Below are positions 1-8,031 of a stretch of 26,044 nucleotides of DNA, piece by piece. This DNA is from DATAEU01 sp046735355 (GTDB lineage Bacteria > Actinomycetota > UBA4738 > HRBIN12). The position numbers were made by a program, and so were the translations under genes. Position 1 is the first letter of the stretch; the number at the start of each line of letters is the position of its first letter. Under the pieces are notes generated by a model, which made no database searches, had not been told where the DNA came from, and saw nothing but the letters and a program-made list of their open reading frames with translations. The stretch is from assembly GCA_046735355.1 (NCBI GenBank), contig JBKPTC010000061.1, forward strand, positions 1-26,044, in the 5' to 3' direction.

Positions 1-1
1 C

Positions 2-2167
2 TTCGAGCCGGGCGAGCCGAAGCGGCATCGGCCGGCTCTCGAACCCTCGACGGCGCCCATCGGCGCGGTCCGACGCCTGCCCGCGGATCAGCGCCGCCCC
101 GCCTCCGTGGTCGCGATGCTCGCCGTCATCGTGCTGGCCGCGGTGGTGCTGGCGGTCGGGCTCGTCCCCGTCGTGCTCGCGGCGGGGTCGTCCGCCGACG
201 CCGTCGACCGCCGGCTCTTCGACGAGATCGACAAGCCGTTGCACATCCCGCCGATGCCGCAACGGTCGACGATCCGGGCGGGTGACGGCTCCCTCATGGA
301 ACAGATCAGCCTCGACTACAACCGCCGCGTGGTGCCGCTCAAGCAGGTCGCGAAGTCGACCCGGCTGGCGGTGCTCGCCGTCGAGGACAGCGGGTTCTTC
401 CAGCACGGCGCCATCGACCCCGAGGCCATCGTTCGCGCCGCGATCACCAACGCGATCTCCGGCCGGATCGTCGAGGGCGGCTCGACGATCGCCCAGCAGC
501 TCGTGAAGGACACCATCGTCGGCGACGAGCGCACGTTCTCGCGCAAGCTTCAGGAGGCGACGGCGGCCGTCCGGCTCGAGAACACCTACACCAAGAAGCA
601 GATCTTGGAGATGTATCTCAACGAGATCTATCTCGGGAACGGCGCGTACGGAGTGGCCGCCGCGGGCGAGTTCTACTTCGCGCGAACGGCCAAGCATCTG
701 TCGCTCGCGCAGTCGGCGCTTCTCGCCGGCATGATCAAGGCGCCCGAGGACCTCGATCCGCTGCGGTATCCGCACCGGGCCGAGCATCGGCGCAACCACG
801 TCCTCGACCGGATGCTCGAGCTCGGCTGGATCACCGACGGCGAGTACGATCACGCTCGTCACGCGGGCCTCGGCCTGTCGAACGACATGCGGCACGAGGT
901 GATCTCGGGCCCGAACTCGTACTGGACGCAGTTCATCATCAACCAGTTCCTAACGAACGACGCGTTCGGTCGCACCGTCCGCAAGCGTGCGACGCTGCTG
1001 TTCCAGGGCGGCGTCGAGGTCTACACGAGCCTCGAGCCGGATCTGCAGAAGCGCGCCGAGCAGATCCTCGAGCAGCGGATGGGCGGACGCGGGATGCCGC
1101 AATCCGCGCTCGTGTCGATCGACCCGCGCACCGGTCGGATCGAGGCGATGGCCGTCGGCAACCAGCCGTGGAGCGAGCAGAACCAGTACAACCTGGCCGT
1201 CGATCCGGGCGGCGGCAGAACGGCCGGCAGCGCCTTCAAGATGTTCACGCTCGTCGCGGCCCTCGAGGAGGGCATCCCGCCGACGAAGGTCTACAACGGC
1301 GACTCGCCGAAGACGATCCCGACGTGCGGCGGCGGCGAGGACTGGAAGCTGCAGAACGCCGAGCCGGGTGGCGGTTCGTTCCCGTTGTGGGTCGCGACGG
1401 CCGACTCGGTCAACACGGTCTTCGCCCAGGTGATCGACGAGGTCGGCCCGCAGAAGGTCGTCGACGTCGCGCACCGGATGGGGATCACCAACGAGCTCGT
1501 TCCGGTCTGTCCGCTCACGCTCGGAACGTCGCCCGTGTCCCCGCTTCAGATGGCGTCCGGCTACGCGACGCTCGCGAACCACGGCGTGCACTGCGCGCCC
1601 GTCGCGATCACGAAGGTCGTCGACGCGGCGGGCAAGGTCATCTATCGGGCGGAGCCGCAGTGCGAGCGGGCGATCCCGGCCTCGGTCGCCGACGAGGCGA
1701 CCGCGATGCTCGAGAACGTCATCAAGTTCGGAACCGGCACGGCGGCGGACATCGGGCGGCCGGCCGCGGGCAAGACGGGCACGGGGCAGGACTACCAGGA
1801 CGCGTGGTTCTGCGGGTTCACGCCGCAGCTGGCGACGGCCGTCTGGGTCGGCTACGCGCGCGCGGAGATCCCGATGCCGTACGTTCCGGGCTACGGCACG
1901 GGATTCGGCGGAACCCTCGCCGCGCCGATCTGGCACGACTTCATGCTGTACGCGCTCCGAAACGAGTCGGAGCTCGACTTCAGACCCGCGCCGATCCCGT
2001 TCGGCGGAAGTTCGTCGTCGTCCTCGTCGAGCACCGGAACGACGACCACGACGACGACGACCCCGTCGCCGTCGCCGTCGCCGACCGGCGGTCCCGGGAA
2101 CGGCAACGGCAACGGCAACAACGGGAACAACGGCAACGGGAACGGCGGCGGGCCTCCCGGCCAGTAG
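2..2167 (+). CDS. Class A penicillin-binding protein (bifunctional transglycosylase/transpeptidase), 5' end outside window
   Basis: Builds peptidoglycan outside the membrane: an N-terminal GT51 domain polymerises lipid II and a C-terminal penicillin-binding domain cross-links the peptides. The frame is open to the window edge, so the true start lies upstream; the GTG at 107 would leave no cytoplasmic tail before the membrane anchor and is probably not the start. Counting from that GTG: membrane segment about 3-25; GT51 motif VEDSGFF with the likely catalytic Glu 93; GGSTIAQQLVK 124-134; transpeptidase SAFK with active Ser 375 and Lys 378; SVN 434-436; KTGT 556-559. The tail from about 634 is low complexity (Ser/Thr run, Pro-Ser repeats, Gly-Asn repeats), typical of actinobacterial PBPs. 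It is paralogous to the PBP at 8032-10233. Family assignment is firm; the exact orthologue (ponA1 or ponA2 type) is not resolved. Confidence 0.95.
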   Translation, partial: FEPGEPKRHRPALEPSTAPIGAVRRLPADQRRPASVVAMLAVIVLAAVVLAVGLVPVVLAAGSSADAVDRRLFDEIDKPLHIPPMPQRSTIRAGDGSLMEQISLDYNRRVVPLKQVAKSTRLAVLAVEDSGFFQHGAIDPEAIVRAAITNAISGRIVEGGSTIAQQLVKDTIVGDERTFSRKLQEATAAVRLENTYTKKQILEMYLNEIYLGNGAYGVAAAGEFYFARTAKHLSLAQSALLAGMIKAPEDLDPLRYPHRAEHRRNHVLDRMLELGWITDGEYDHARHAGLGLSNDMRHEVISGPNSYWTQFIINQFLTNDAFGRTVRKRATLLFQGGVEVYTSLEPDLQKRAEQILEQRMGGRGMPQSALVSIDPRTGRIEAMAVGNQPWSEQNQYNLAVDPGGGRTAGSAFKMFTLVAALEEGIPPTKVYNGDSPKTIPTCGGGEDWKLQNAEPGGGSFPLWVATADSVNTVFAQVIDEVGPQKVVDVAHRMGITNELVPVCPLTLGTSPVSPLQMASGYATLANHGVHCAPVAITKVVDAAGKVIYRAEPQCERAIPASVADEATAMLENVIKFGTGTAADIGRPAAGKTGTGQDYQDAWFCGFTPQLATAVWVGYARAEIPMPYVPGYGTGFGGTLAAPIWHDFMLYALRNESELDFRPAPIPFGGSSSSSSSSTGTTTTTTTTPSPSPSPTGGPGNGNGNGNNGNNGNGNGGGPPGQ

Positions 2168-2180
2168 CGCCGTTCCGACA

Positions 2181-2216
2181 CCACGCGCCGCGGCTTTCGA
2201 ATCCGCCGCGTCGTGG
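2181..2216 (+). terminator. Imperfect hairpin after the first PBP gene
   Basis: CCACG followed by a GC-rich arm pairs with a matching arm ending CGTGG; there is one mismatch and one bulge around a loop CTTTCGAAT. It starts 14 bases after the stop codon. No T-run follows, as is usual for actinobacterial terminators. Likely separates the PBP gene from the Tad operon. Confidence 0.4.
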
Positions 2217-2375
2217 CGACCCCGTCCGGCGGCCTCGCACGTGAAATCGGCCGGGCTGGGGATGGTTCGCGCGGCGATCTCCACGTAACGTTCGCTCTGC
2301 AACGCCGCGGCGCCGGGCGCGTCGCATCTCCTCTCCCTCGCTTCCCCGTGCGGTCGCCCTCTTGGAGGCGTGGTG

Positions 2376-3440
2376 ATGGAGAACGTCGCTCGGGTCGTGC
2401 TCGCCGTCGACGAGCACGAGGTCGCGGAGGAAGTGATGCATTTCCTCGACCGTGCGGGCGGTACGCAGGTCGTCGCGACCGCCGTGGACGAGCGACAGCT
2501 CGCCGAGGCGGTTCGTCAACTCGAGCCCGACGCGCTCGTCATCTCGCCGTCGATGTTGCGTCGAGGGCTTCCTCCGGGCGATCGCCCGGTCCTCGCCGTC
2601 GACACGCGCGAATCGGTGGGCTCGCTCCGTGCGGCGATCCGCGCCGGGGCGCGCGGGTTCTACCTGTGGCCCGAGGAGCGAGACGAGCTCGCCTCGGCGT
2701 CGCGCCGAGCGGCCGCCGCGGCCGCCAACGGTTCCGGCGTCGGTCGCGTGATCGCCGTGCTCGGTTCGCGCGGCGGGGCCGGCACGACGTTCCTCGCGAC
2801 GCATCTGGCCGCGGCGTTCGCTCGGCGTCGTCGTGACTGCGTCCTCGTCGACGTCGATGTGTTGTTCGACGACATCGGCGCCGCCCTCGGCATTCCGGTG
2901 GACGAGCCGGTGCCGACGCTCGTCGATCTGCTCCTCGACGACGGCATCGGCGCCGGATCGGCGCGGCCGTGGACGCATCCGGCCGGCTTCCGCGTCGTGC
3001 CGGGAAGCGGCGACCCGGAGGGACCGGCGCCGGAACCAACTGACGTGGTCGCGTTGCTCGAGGCGACCGCACGCGCGGCCGACATCGTCGTCGTGCACCT
3101 GCCACGCGCCGTTTCGCCCGTCTCTCGCGCCGCGCTCGCGCGTGCTGACGAGATCGTGATCGTCCTGACGCTCGACGTCGCTTCGTTCCGGGCGGCGAAG
3201 CGGGCGATCGCGGCGTGTGACATCGAGGAGCGCTGTCGTTTCGTCGTGAATCGCGCGGTCCGGGCGGACGTCGCCGTCGCGGACGTGCAGCGCGTGTTCG
3301 GTCGGGCCGCGCTCGGCGTCGTCCCCGCGGCGAGCGGCGTTCGCGCGGCGCAGGACCGCGGTCAGCTGCTGCCGGCGCGCGGTCGGGTCGGGCGCGCGAT
3401 CGATCGGATCGCCGGTGCGTTGCTCGAGGTGCCGGCGTGA
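2376..3440 (+). CDS. CpaE/TadZ-like pilus-assembly ATPase (ParA/MinD fold)
   Basis: First gene of the Tad operon; CpaE/TadZ proteins are thought to position the Tad secretion machine at the inner face of the membrane. Residues 1-110 look like a degenerate receiver domain (VVLAVDEHE at the start, GARGFYLWPE at 91-100). A MinD/ParA-like domain follows, with a deviant Walker A GSRGGAGTT at 130-138 in which the usual lysines are absent, as in CpaE proteins, and then VLVDVDVLFDD as the Walker A-prime/switch region. Start choice: GTG 2370, GTG 2373 and ATG 2376 are all in frame, but the Shine-Dalgarno GGAGG at 2364-2368 is 7 bases from ATG 2376 and almost touches 2370. The product is about 354 aa. 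It overlaps the next gene by GTGA. Confidence 0.85.
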   Translation: MENVARVVLAVDEHEVAEEVMHFLDRAGGTQVVATAVDERQLAEAVRQLEPDALVISPSMLRRGLPPGDRPVLAVDTRESVGSLRAAIRAGARGFYLWPEERDELASASRRAAAAAANGSGVGRVIAVLGSRGGAGTTFLATHLAAAFARRRRDCVLVDVDVLFDDIGAALGIPVDEPVPTLVDLLLDDGIGAGSARPWTHPAGFRVVPGSGDPEGPAPEPTDVVALLEATARAADIVVVHLPRAVSPVSRAALARADEIVIVLTLDVASFRAAKRAIAACDIEERCRFVVNRAVRADVAVADVQRVFGRAALGVVPAASGVRAAQDRGQLLPARGRVGRAIDRIAGALLEVPA

Positions 3441-4699
3441 GCGTCGCGACCGACGTTCGCAGCGACCTGCACCACCGGCTGCTCGCTCGCGTGGACGTCG
3501 ACCGGCTGCGTCGAGTTCCGGGAGCCGAGCGGCGGCTTCGGGTGCGCGAGGAAGCGCTCGCGATCCTGCGCGAGGAGGGGCACATCCTTCCGCAGCGATC
3601 GCTCGCGCGAGTCGTGAACGAGGTTTCGGATGCGGTCGTCGGGCTGGGACCGATCGAGTTCCTGCTCAAGGACCCCGAGGTGACCGAGGTCATGGTCAAC
3701 GGGCCCGACGACGTCTACGTGGAGCGAAGGGGGCGGATCGAGAAGGTGGCGGGCCGTCTGTTTGAGGGGGAGGAGGCGGTCCTTCACGTGATCGAGCGCA
3801 TCGTGGCCCCGCTTGGCCTTCGGGTCGATGAATCATCACCATGGGTGGATGCTCGACTGTCGGACGGCAGCCGGGTGCACGCGATCGTTCCGCCCCTTTC
3901 GCTCTGCGGTCCCGCGCTCAACGTCCGGAAGTTCGCCGCGATCCCGTACGGCCCGGAGGACCTGGTCCGTGGCGGAACGCTCGGACCGCGCGCGCTCGCG
4001 TTCCTCGCCGCGTGCGTTCGCGGCCGCGCCAACATCCTCGTCTCGGGCGGAACCAGCTCCGGAAAGACGACGCTGCTCGGCGTGCTCTCGGCGTTCATCC
4101 CGGACGGCGAGCGGATCGTCACGATCGAAGATGCGGCCGAGCTGCGGCTCGCCAAGCCGCACGTGCTCGGGCTCGAGGCCCGCCCGGCCAACGTCGAGGG
4201 CCGAGGCGAGGTCACCGTTCGCGATCTCGTCCGGAACGCGCTTCGGATGCGACCCGACCGGATCGTGGTCGGCGAGGTCCGCGGCGGCGAGGCGCTCGAC
4301 ATGTTGCAGGCGATGAATACGGGACACGACGGGTCGCTCTCGACGGCGCACGCCAACTCCGCCCGACACCTGCTCTGGCGGCTCGAGACCATGGCGATGA
4401 TGTCCGACGTCGAGCTCCCGATCGAGCACGTACGCGCGCAGGTCGCATCCGCGGTCGACCTCGTCGTGCACATGGCGCGGCTGCCGAGCGGACGCCGCGT
4501 CGTGGCCGAGATCGCGACGGTCGGCGATCTCGTCGGTGGTCAGCACACCACCAGCACCATCTTCGGATTCCGCCCGCGCGAGGGACGCGACGGATCGTTC
4601 GTCTGCACCGGCGAGGTCCCGCGCCTCCGCGACGTCATGCGGGAGCGCGGCGAGACGCTGCCGGACGCGATGTTCGCTTCGGCGGAGGATCGCGCATGA
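3437..4699 (+). CDS. cpaF: CpaF/TadA-type secretion ATPase of the Tad pilus
   Basis: Hexameric PilT/VirB11-class ATPase that powers Tad pilus assembly and possibly retraction from the cytoplasmic side. The 420-aa product has an N-terminal helical region, the conserved EVTEVMVNGPDDVYVERRG block at about 81-99, Walker A GGTSSGKT at 204-211, Asp/Glu boxes including TIEDAAEL near 229-236, the Walker B region RIVVGEVRGGEA at about 275-286, and the Tad ATPase His box TGHDGSLSTAHAN at 295-307. All residues needed for activity appear present. The GTG start overlaps the preceding stop as GTGA, and its own stop overlaps the tadB start as ATGA, so translation is probably coupled along the operon. Confidence 0.95.
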   Translation: MSVATDVRSDLHHRLLARVDVDRLRRVPGAERRLRVREEALAILREEGHILPQRSLARVVNEVSDAVVGLGPIEFLLKDPEVTEVMVNGPDDVYVERRGRIEKVAGRLFEGEEAVLHVIERIVAPLGLRVDESSPWVDARLSDGSRVHAIVPPLSLCGPALNVRKFAAIPYGPEDLVRGGTLGPRALAFLAACVRGRANILVSGGTSSGKTTLLGVLSAFIPDGERIVTIEDAAELRLAKPHVLGLEARPANVEGRGEVTVRDLVRNALRMRPDRIVVGEVRGGEALDMLQAMNTGHDGSLSTAHANSARHLLWRLETMAMMSDVELPIEHVRAQVASAVDLVVHMARLPSGRRVVAEIATVGDLVGGQHTTSTIFGFRPREGRDGSFVCTGEVPRLRDVMRERGETLPDAMFASAEDRA

Positions 4700-5526
4700 G
4701 CGGAGCCCTCATTGCCGGTTCGTGTGCGTCGGCGTGCGTCGCGCTCGTCGCGCTCGCGTCGCGGGCGTCGGAGCGCGATCACGTTCGGCGGTCGATCGTG
4801 GGTCGGGACGTGTCGGCGTCCGTTCCCGGTGGACTGCGTTCACTCGCTCCGTTTCGGTGGTTGGTCGTCGTCGTCCTCGTGACGGTGGCCGCGTACGCGG
4901 TCGCCGGCGTCGGCGGAGCCTTCGCCGGTGCGATCGGATGCGTCGTCGTTCCGCGCGTCCGACGTCGGCGCCGGCAGAGCCAGGACGCGGCCGCGCTCGA
5001 GGACGGTCTCGCCGACGCGGTCTCGGCCGTGGCCGGCGCCCTCCGCGCGGGCCGTTCGATGACCGGAGCGCTCGAGGAGGCGGCCTCGACCGTCGGCCCG
5101 CCGCTCGGTCCGCGGCTCGTCGAGCTGGTCGACCGCATCGCCCTCGGCGTTCCGGTCGATCGGGCGGTCCTCGATCTCGTGGCGGCGGTCCCCGGACCCG
5201 ACGGGCGGCTGGTCGCCGGCGTGCTCGGGCTTCACCAGCGCTCCGGAGGAGACGCTCCGGCCGTTCTCGATCGCGTCGCGCGCACGCTTCGGGAGCGACG
5301 TGCGTCGGCCCGCGAGCTGCGATCGCTGACCGCGCAGGCGCGCCTCAGCGGCGCGATCCTTGGGTTCCTGCCGATCGGGTTCTTCCTGTTCCTGTCTGTG
5401 ACGGCGCGGACCGACGTCCAACGCGCGCTCTCCTCGACTGCCGGTCGCAGCGCGATCGTCGTGGGGCTGACGATGCAGGGCCTCGCGTTCCTGTGGATCC
5501 GAACGCTCCTGCGGGTCGAAGGGTGA
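4696..5526 (+). CDS. tadB: TadB-like membrane platform protein (T2SSF domain)
   Basis: Inner-membrane platform protein of the Tad machine, thought to couple the CpaF ATPase to pilin extrusion. The 276-aa product begins at the ATG inside the cpaF stop (ATGA overlap). Hydrophobic segments lie at about 5-22 and 55-88, followed by a basic stretch RVRRRRRQSQ. The cytoplasmic helical T2SSF region runs from about 95 to 215 (DGLADAVSAVAGALRAGRS, then GGDAPAVLDRVARTLRERR). Two C-terminal membrane segments follow (ILGFLPIGFFLFLSV and IVVGLTMQGLAFLWI). The topology and the GRSMTGALEEAA motif match TadB. The frame is open far upstream inside cpaF, but an earlier start would give a non-homologous arginine-rich leader and is rejected. 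Confidence 0.9.
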   Translation: MSGALIAGSCASACVALVALASRASERDHVRRSIVGRDVSASVPGGLRSLAPFRWLVVVVLVTVAAYAVAGVGGAFAGAIGCVVVPRVRRRRRQSQDAAALEDGLADAVSAVAGALRAGRSMTGALEEAASTVGPPLGPRLVELVDRIALGVPVDRAVLDLVAAVPGPDGRLVAGVLGLHQRSGGDAPAVLDRVARTLRERRASARELRSLTAQARLSGAILGFLPIGFFLFLSVTARTDVQRALSSTAGRSAIVVGLTMQGLAFLWIRTLLRVEG

Positions 5527-6347
5527 CATCGCCGTGGGTCGCTCCGGCGTTGGCGTCGCTTGCCGTGATCTTGGCGGTCGCCGCCGTCGCGTTTCGCGGG
5601 GCGCCCGTGCTGAGCCGAGTGGGACCGACCGCGGGAGCCGGCGATCCGCTCGACCGGATCGGCCGTTCGAGGCTCGTGCGGACCGCCGTCTCGGCCCAGC
5701 GTCTCGAAGCCGCGTCGGCGATCGCGGGGACCGGCGTCGACGTCGCCAAGTTCGCGGGTCGCGCTGTCGTCGCTGCTGTCTCGGTCGTCGTCGCATCGCT
5801 CGCGATCGGGGGGCCGGCCGCGATGCTGTCGCCGCTGGTCGCGGTCGCGGTGCTTCGCGCGCCGAGTTTCCTGACCGGTCGCGCGGCCAAACGCCGGACG
5901 CGCGCGATCGAGCGCGACGTCCCGCTGTTGCTCGACGTGCTGTCGCTCGCGGCGTTCGCGGGACTGCCCGCTCCGGCGGCGCTCGGGCGCGCCGTCTCCG
6001 TCATGGACGGTCCGCTCGCGGACGAGCTTCGATCCGCGCTGCGCGACGTCGAGCTCGGCGCCAGGTGGCGCGATCGGCTCGGCGAACTCGCCGATCGTCT
6101 CAATGCGCCCGATCTTCGCCGCACCATCGCGGTACTCCGACGTTCCGAGTCGATCGGGTCCAGCACCGCCGAACCGATCGCAATCCTCGCCGACGAGGTC
6201 CGAGCGGCCCGGCGGGCGTCGGCGACCGAACGCGCGCGGAAGGCGCCGGTGCAGATGTTGTTTCCGTTGGTGTTCCTCGTCCTCCCCGCGTTCCTCCTCC
6301 TCACGGTCGTGCCCGTCCTGGTCGCGACCCTCGGCTCCATCCGGTAA
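5523..6347 (+). CDS. tadC: TadC-like membrane platform protein (T2SSF domain)
   Basis: Second platform protein of the Tad machine, partner of TadB. The GTG start overlaps the tadB stop as GTGA, giving 274 aa. It has an N-terminal membrane segment (WVAPALASLAVILAVAAVAF), a hydrophobic region around 80-115, the T2SSF helices from about 125 (RDVPLLLDVLSLAAFAGLP) and a C-terminal segment MLFPLVFLVLPAFLLLTVVPV. The sequence KAPVQMLFPLVFLVLPAF before the last segment is characteristic of TadC. Upstream in-frame codons inside tadB are shadow sequence. Confidence 0.9.
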   Translation: MTSPWVAPALASLAVILAVAAVAFRGAPVLSRVGPTAGAGDPLDRIGRSRLVRTAVSAQRLEAASAIAGTGVDVAKFAGRAVVAAVSVVVASLAIGGPAAMLSPLVAVAVLRAPSFLTGRAAKRRTRAIERDVPLLLDVLSLAAFAGLPAPAALGRAVSVMDGPLADELRSALRDVELGARWRDRLGELADRLNAPDLRRTIAVLRRSESIGSSTAEPIAILADEVRAARRASATERARKAPVQMLFPLVFLVLPAFLLLTVVPVLVATLGSIR

Positions 6348-6369
6348 CCGAACGAAGGAGGTGGATTCG

Positions 6370-6564
6370 TTGCTCGTCAGGTGGTACGTGCGCATCCGCA
6401 CGCGACTCGCGGCGGAGGTCGCCCAGACGACCGCCGAGTACGCGCTGGTGATCCTGGCGGCGGCGGCGGTCGCCGTCGTGCTGATCGCCTGGGCACGCTC
6501 GTCGGGCAAGCTGCCGGCGTTCTTCGACGACATCATCGATCAGGTCGCCGGCAGCGCGCAGTGA
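6370..6564 (+). CDS. Short Flp/Tad pilin-like protein (DUF4244-like)
   Basis: Probable structural subunit or minor pilin of the Tad pilus. The 64-aa product has a basic N-terminus (RWYVRIRTRLAAEVA), then QTTAEYALVILAAAAV, which matches the prepilin layout with Glu at +5 if cleavage falls before the Gln. The residue at -1 is then Ala, not the usual Gly. One hydrophobic helix follows and a short C-terminus. Start choice: the strong AAGGAGG at 6355-6361 sits 8 bases before TTG 6370; the GTG at 6361 overlaps that site and cannot be used with it. It resembles actinobacterial DUF4244 proteins found in Tad loci. No prepilin peptidase gene is present in the window. Confidence 0.75.
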   Translation: MLVRWYVRIRTRLAAEVAQTTAEYALVILAAAAVAVVLIAWARSSGKLPAFFDDIIDQVAGSAQ

Positions 6565-6995
6565 CGCATCGACGACGGTCGGGGGGCTCGCCGACGCATG
6601 CGCGGCCGGCGGCCCCCGGCCGCGCCGACCGCGGCTCGGCGGTCGTCGAGTTCGCACTCGTGATGCCGTTGCTGCTCCTCGTCGCGCTCGGGCTGGTCCA
6701 GGTCGGCGTCATCGCCCGCGATCGGCTCGTCGTTGAGCACGCGGCTCGGGCGGGCGTGCGCGAGGCGGCCGTGACGCCGGACGACGCGGCCGTCCGCGGA
6801 AGCGCGATCGACGCGGCGACGGGTCTGGATCCCGCGCGTCTGTCCATCGAGATCGTTCGGTCGGGATCGTTCGGCGATCCGGTGTCGGTTCGCGCGTCCT
6901 ATGACGTGGCGATCGCTGCCCCGCTGGCGGGCTGGTTGGTCCCCGGCTCGGTGCGTGTCGAGGCCGTCGTCACGATGCGGCAGGAGTTCGGATGA
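6561..6995 (+). CDS. TadE-like pseudopilin/minor pilus protein
   Basis: TadE-family proteins are membrane-anchored pseudopilins needed for Tad pilus assembly. The GTG start overlaps the pilin stop as GTGA, giving 144 aa. After a basic leader of about 25 residues, the TadE signature RGSAVVEFALVMPLLLLVALGLVQVG forms the single membrane segment, with the conserved Glu of VEFA. It is followed by VEHAARAGVREAAV, typical of the family, and a small extracytoplasmic domain of about 80 residues. It overlaps the next gene by 4 bases. A start further downstream in the leader cannot be excluded. Confidence 0.85.
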   Translation: MTHRRRSGGSPTHARPAAPGRADRGSAVVEFALVMPLLLLVALGLVQVGVIARDRLVVEHAARAGVREAAVTPDDAAVRGSAIDAATGLDPARLSIEIVRSGSFGDPVSVRASYDVAIAAPLAGWLVPGSVRVEAVVTMRQEFG

Positions 6996-7366
6996 TGCGG
7001 CGAGCCGGCGATGATCGCGGCTCTGTCTCCGTAGTTCTGGTTGCGTTGCTCGGCGTCATCCTGGTCGTCGTGATGGGCACGGCGGACGTCGCCACGGCGA
7101 TGTTCGCCTCGTCGCGCGCGCAGGACGCCGCCGACGCCGCGGCCCTGGCCGCCGCGCAGGAGCTCGCGATGCCGAGCGGCCGCGATCCCGTCGACGTCGC
7201 GTCGGAGTACGCCGTCCGCAACGGCGGCTCGGTCGTGACGTGCGCGTGCGACGCGGGCTCGCTCGAGGCGACCGTGACGGTTCACGTCGCCGTCGGGCGG
7301 CTCCTGTTGTTCTCGGACGACCGAGTGGCGAACGCGTCCGCTCGCGCCGTCGTCGACGTGCCGTAG
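6992..7366 (+). CDS. TadE/TadG-like membrane protein (Rv3654c-like)
   Basis: Last gene of the Tad operon. The 124-aa product has an N-terminal DDRGSVSVV motif leading into one membrane segment (VLVALLGVILVVVMGTADVATAMF). Then comes the Ala-rich SRAQDAADAAALAAAQEL stretch characteristic of the Tad-locus 'helicase/secretion neighbourhood TadE-like' proteins such as mycobacterial Rv3654c. The C-terminal part contains two close cysteines (TCACDAG) and a short beta-like region. The ATG overlaps the upstream stop; a second ATG follows immediately. Likely a minor pilus or assembly component; its exact role is unknown. Confidence 0.8.
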   Translation: MMRRAGDDRGSVSVVLVALLGVILVVVMGTADVATAMFASSRAQDAADAAALAAAQELAMPSGRDPVDVASEYAVRNGGSVVTCACDAGSLEATVTVHVAVGRLLLFSDDRVANASARAVVDVP

Positions 7367-7507
7367 TCGCGATCTCGGCGCCCCGGTGCCGCCGCAGACG
7401 CGGTCCGAAGCTCCGCGCGATGTCCCCGGCTGGGGCCACTCCGCCGTCGCCCGAGTTGCCTCGACGAGGTGGCCGAACGACCGAACGACCGAGTCCGAGT
7501 GTGGGTG

Positions 7508-7513
7508 TACCAT
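7508..7513 (+). promoter_or_regulatory. Candidate -10 box TACCAT of a leaderless promoter
   Basis: TACCAT fits the actinobacterial TAnnnT -10 pattern and lies 8 bases before the ATG at 7522, so transcription would begin within about 2 bases of the start codon. There is no Shine-Dalgarno sequence. No convincing -35 is visible. Confidence 0.45.
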
Positions 7514-7521
7514 GCCCCGAC

Positions 7522-7929
7522 ATGGCAGCCCGGACGAGAACGGTGCGACGGCCGCCGCGGGGGCGCAACGCGCTCCTCGCCACGGTGGACTACACGCTCG
7601 CCAAGCGCGCCCTGATCCGCGAGGCGCGCGTCGGCCTCAAATCGCGCGCCGACATCTGCGACGCGCACCCCGAGCTGATCCGCGCGGCCAAGCACGTCGG
7701 CGAGCCGACCCGCCGCGACTGCCCGGTGTGCGGAACGACCAAGCTCGTCCTGCTCGCCTACGTTTACGGCGACAGCCTCCGCGAGAACAACGGGCGCGTC
7801 TGGGCGCTCGACAAGGGCTTGGCCATGGCCGCGGACCGGCCGGGCTCGTGGTGCTACGTGGTCGAGGTCTGCACCGCGTGCCAGTGGAACCACCTCACCG
7901 AGGCGTTCGTCGCCCGGTTCGCCGGCTGA
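7522..7929 (+). CDS. DUF5318 family protein with zinc-ribbon-like cysteines
   Basis: Conserved actinobacterial protein of unknown function, 135 aa. After a basic N-terminus, the family core reads VDYTLAKRALIREARVG, then DICDAHPELIRAAKHVGEPT, CPVCGTTKLVLLAYVYGD and YVVEVCTACQWNHL. The pairs CPVC and CTAC could hold one zinc ion. Members of this family commonly sit beside a class A PBP gene in actinobacteria, as here, which hints at a cell-envelope role but does not prove one. The ATG at 7522 is chosen because conserved sequence begins soon after it and a -10-like TACCAT precedes it by 8 bases; there is no Shine-Dalgarno site. Confidence 0.85.
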   Translation: MAARTRTVRRPPRGRNALLATVDYTLAKRALIREARVGLKSRADICDAHPELIRAAKHVGEPTRRDCPVCGTTKLVLLAYVYGDSLRENNGRVWALDKGLAMAADRPGSWCYVVEVCTACQWNHLTEAFVARFAG

Positions 7930-8016
7930 CGGCCTCACCGCCGGATCCGCTCCGCCGCAACCGGAACTCCACATCGCGTCGTCGACCGATCCGGCGTACC
8001 CGAACGACACGATGGG

Positions 8017-8022
8017 TACAAT
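8017..8022 (+). promoter_or_regulatory. Candidate -10 box TACAAT of a leaderless promoter
   Basis: TACAAT differs from TATAAT at one base and ends 9 bases before the only plausible start codon (TTG 8032) of the PBP gene. Expected transcription start is about 8029, leaving a leader of a few bases at most. No Shine-Dalgarno sequence is present. Confidence 0.5.
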
Positions 8023-8031
8023 CGGCTGGCT

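Noticed and set aside
107..109. GTG 107 as the start of the first PBP
   Set aside because: The frame is open upstream to the window edge and class A PBPs normally have a cytoplasmic tail before the anchor; the gene is treated as 5'-partial.
950..2302. Long open frame on the minus strand across the first PBP gene
   Set aside because: Arginine-rich composition with no motifs; it is antisense to a clearly conserved PBP. High GC leaves such frames open by default.
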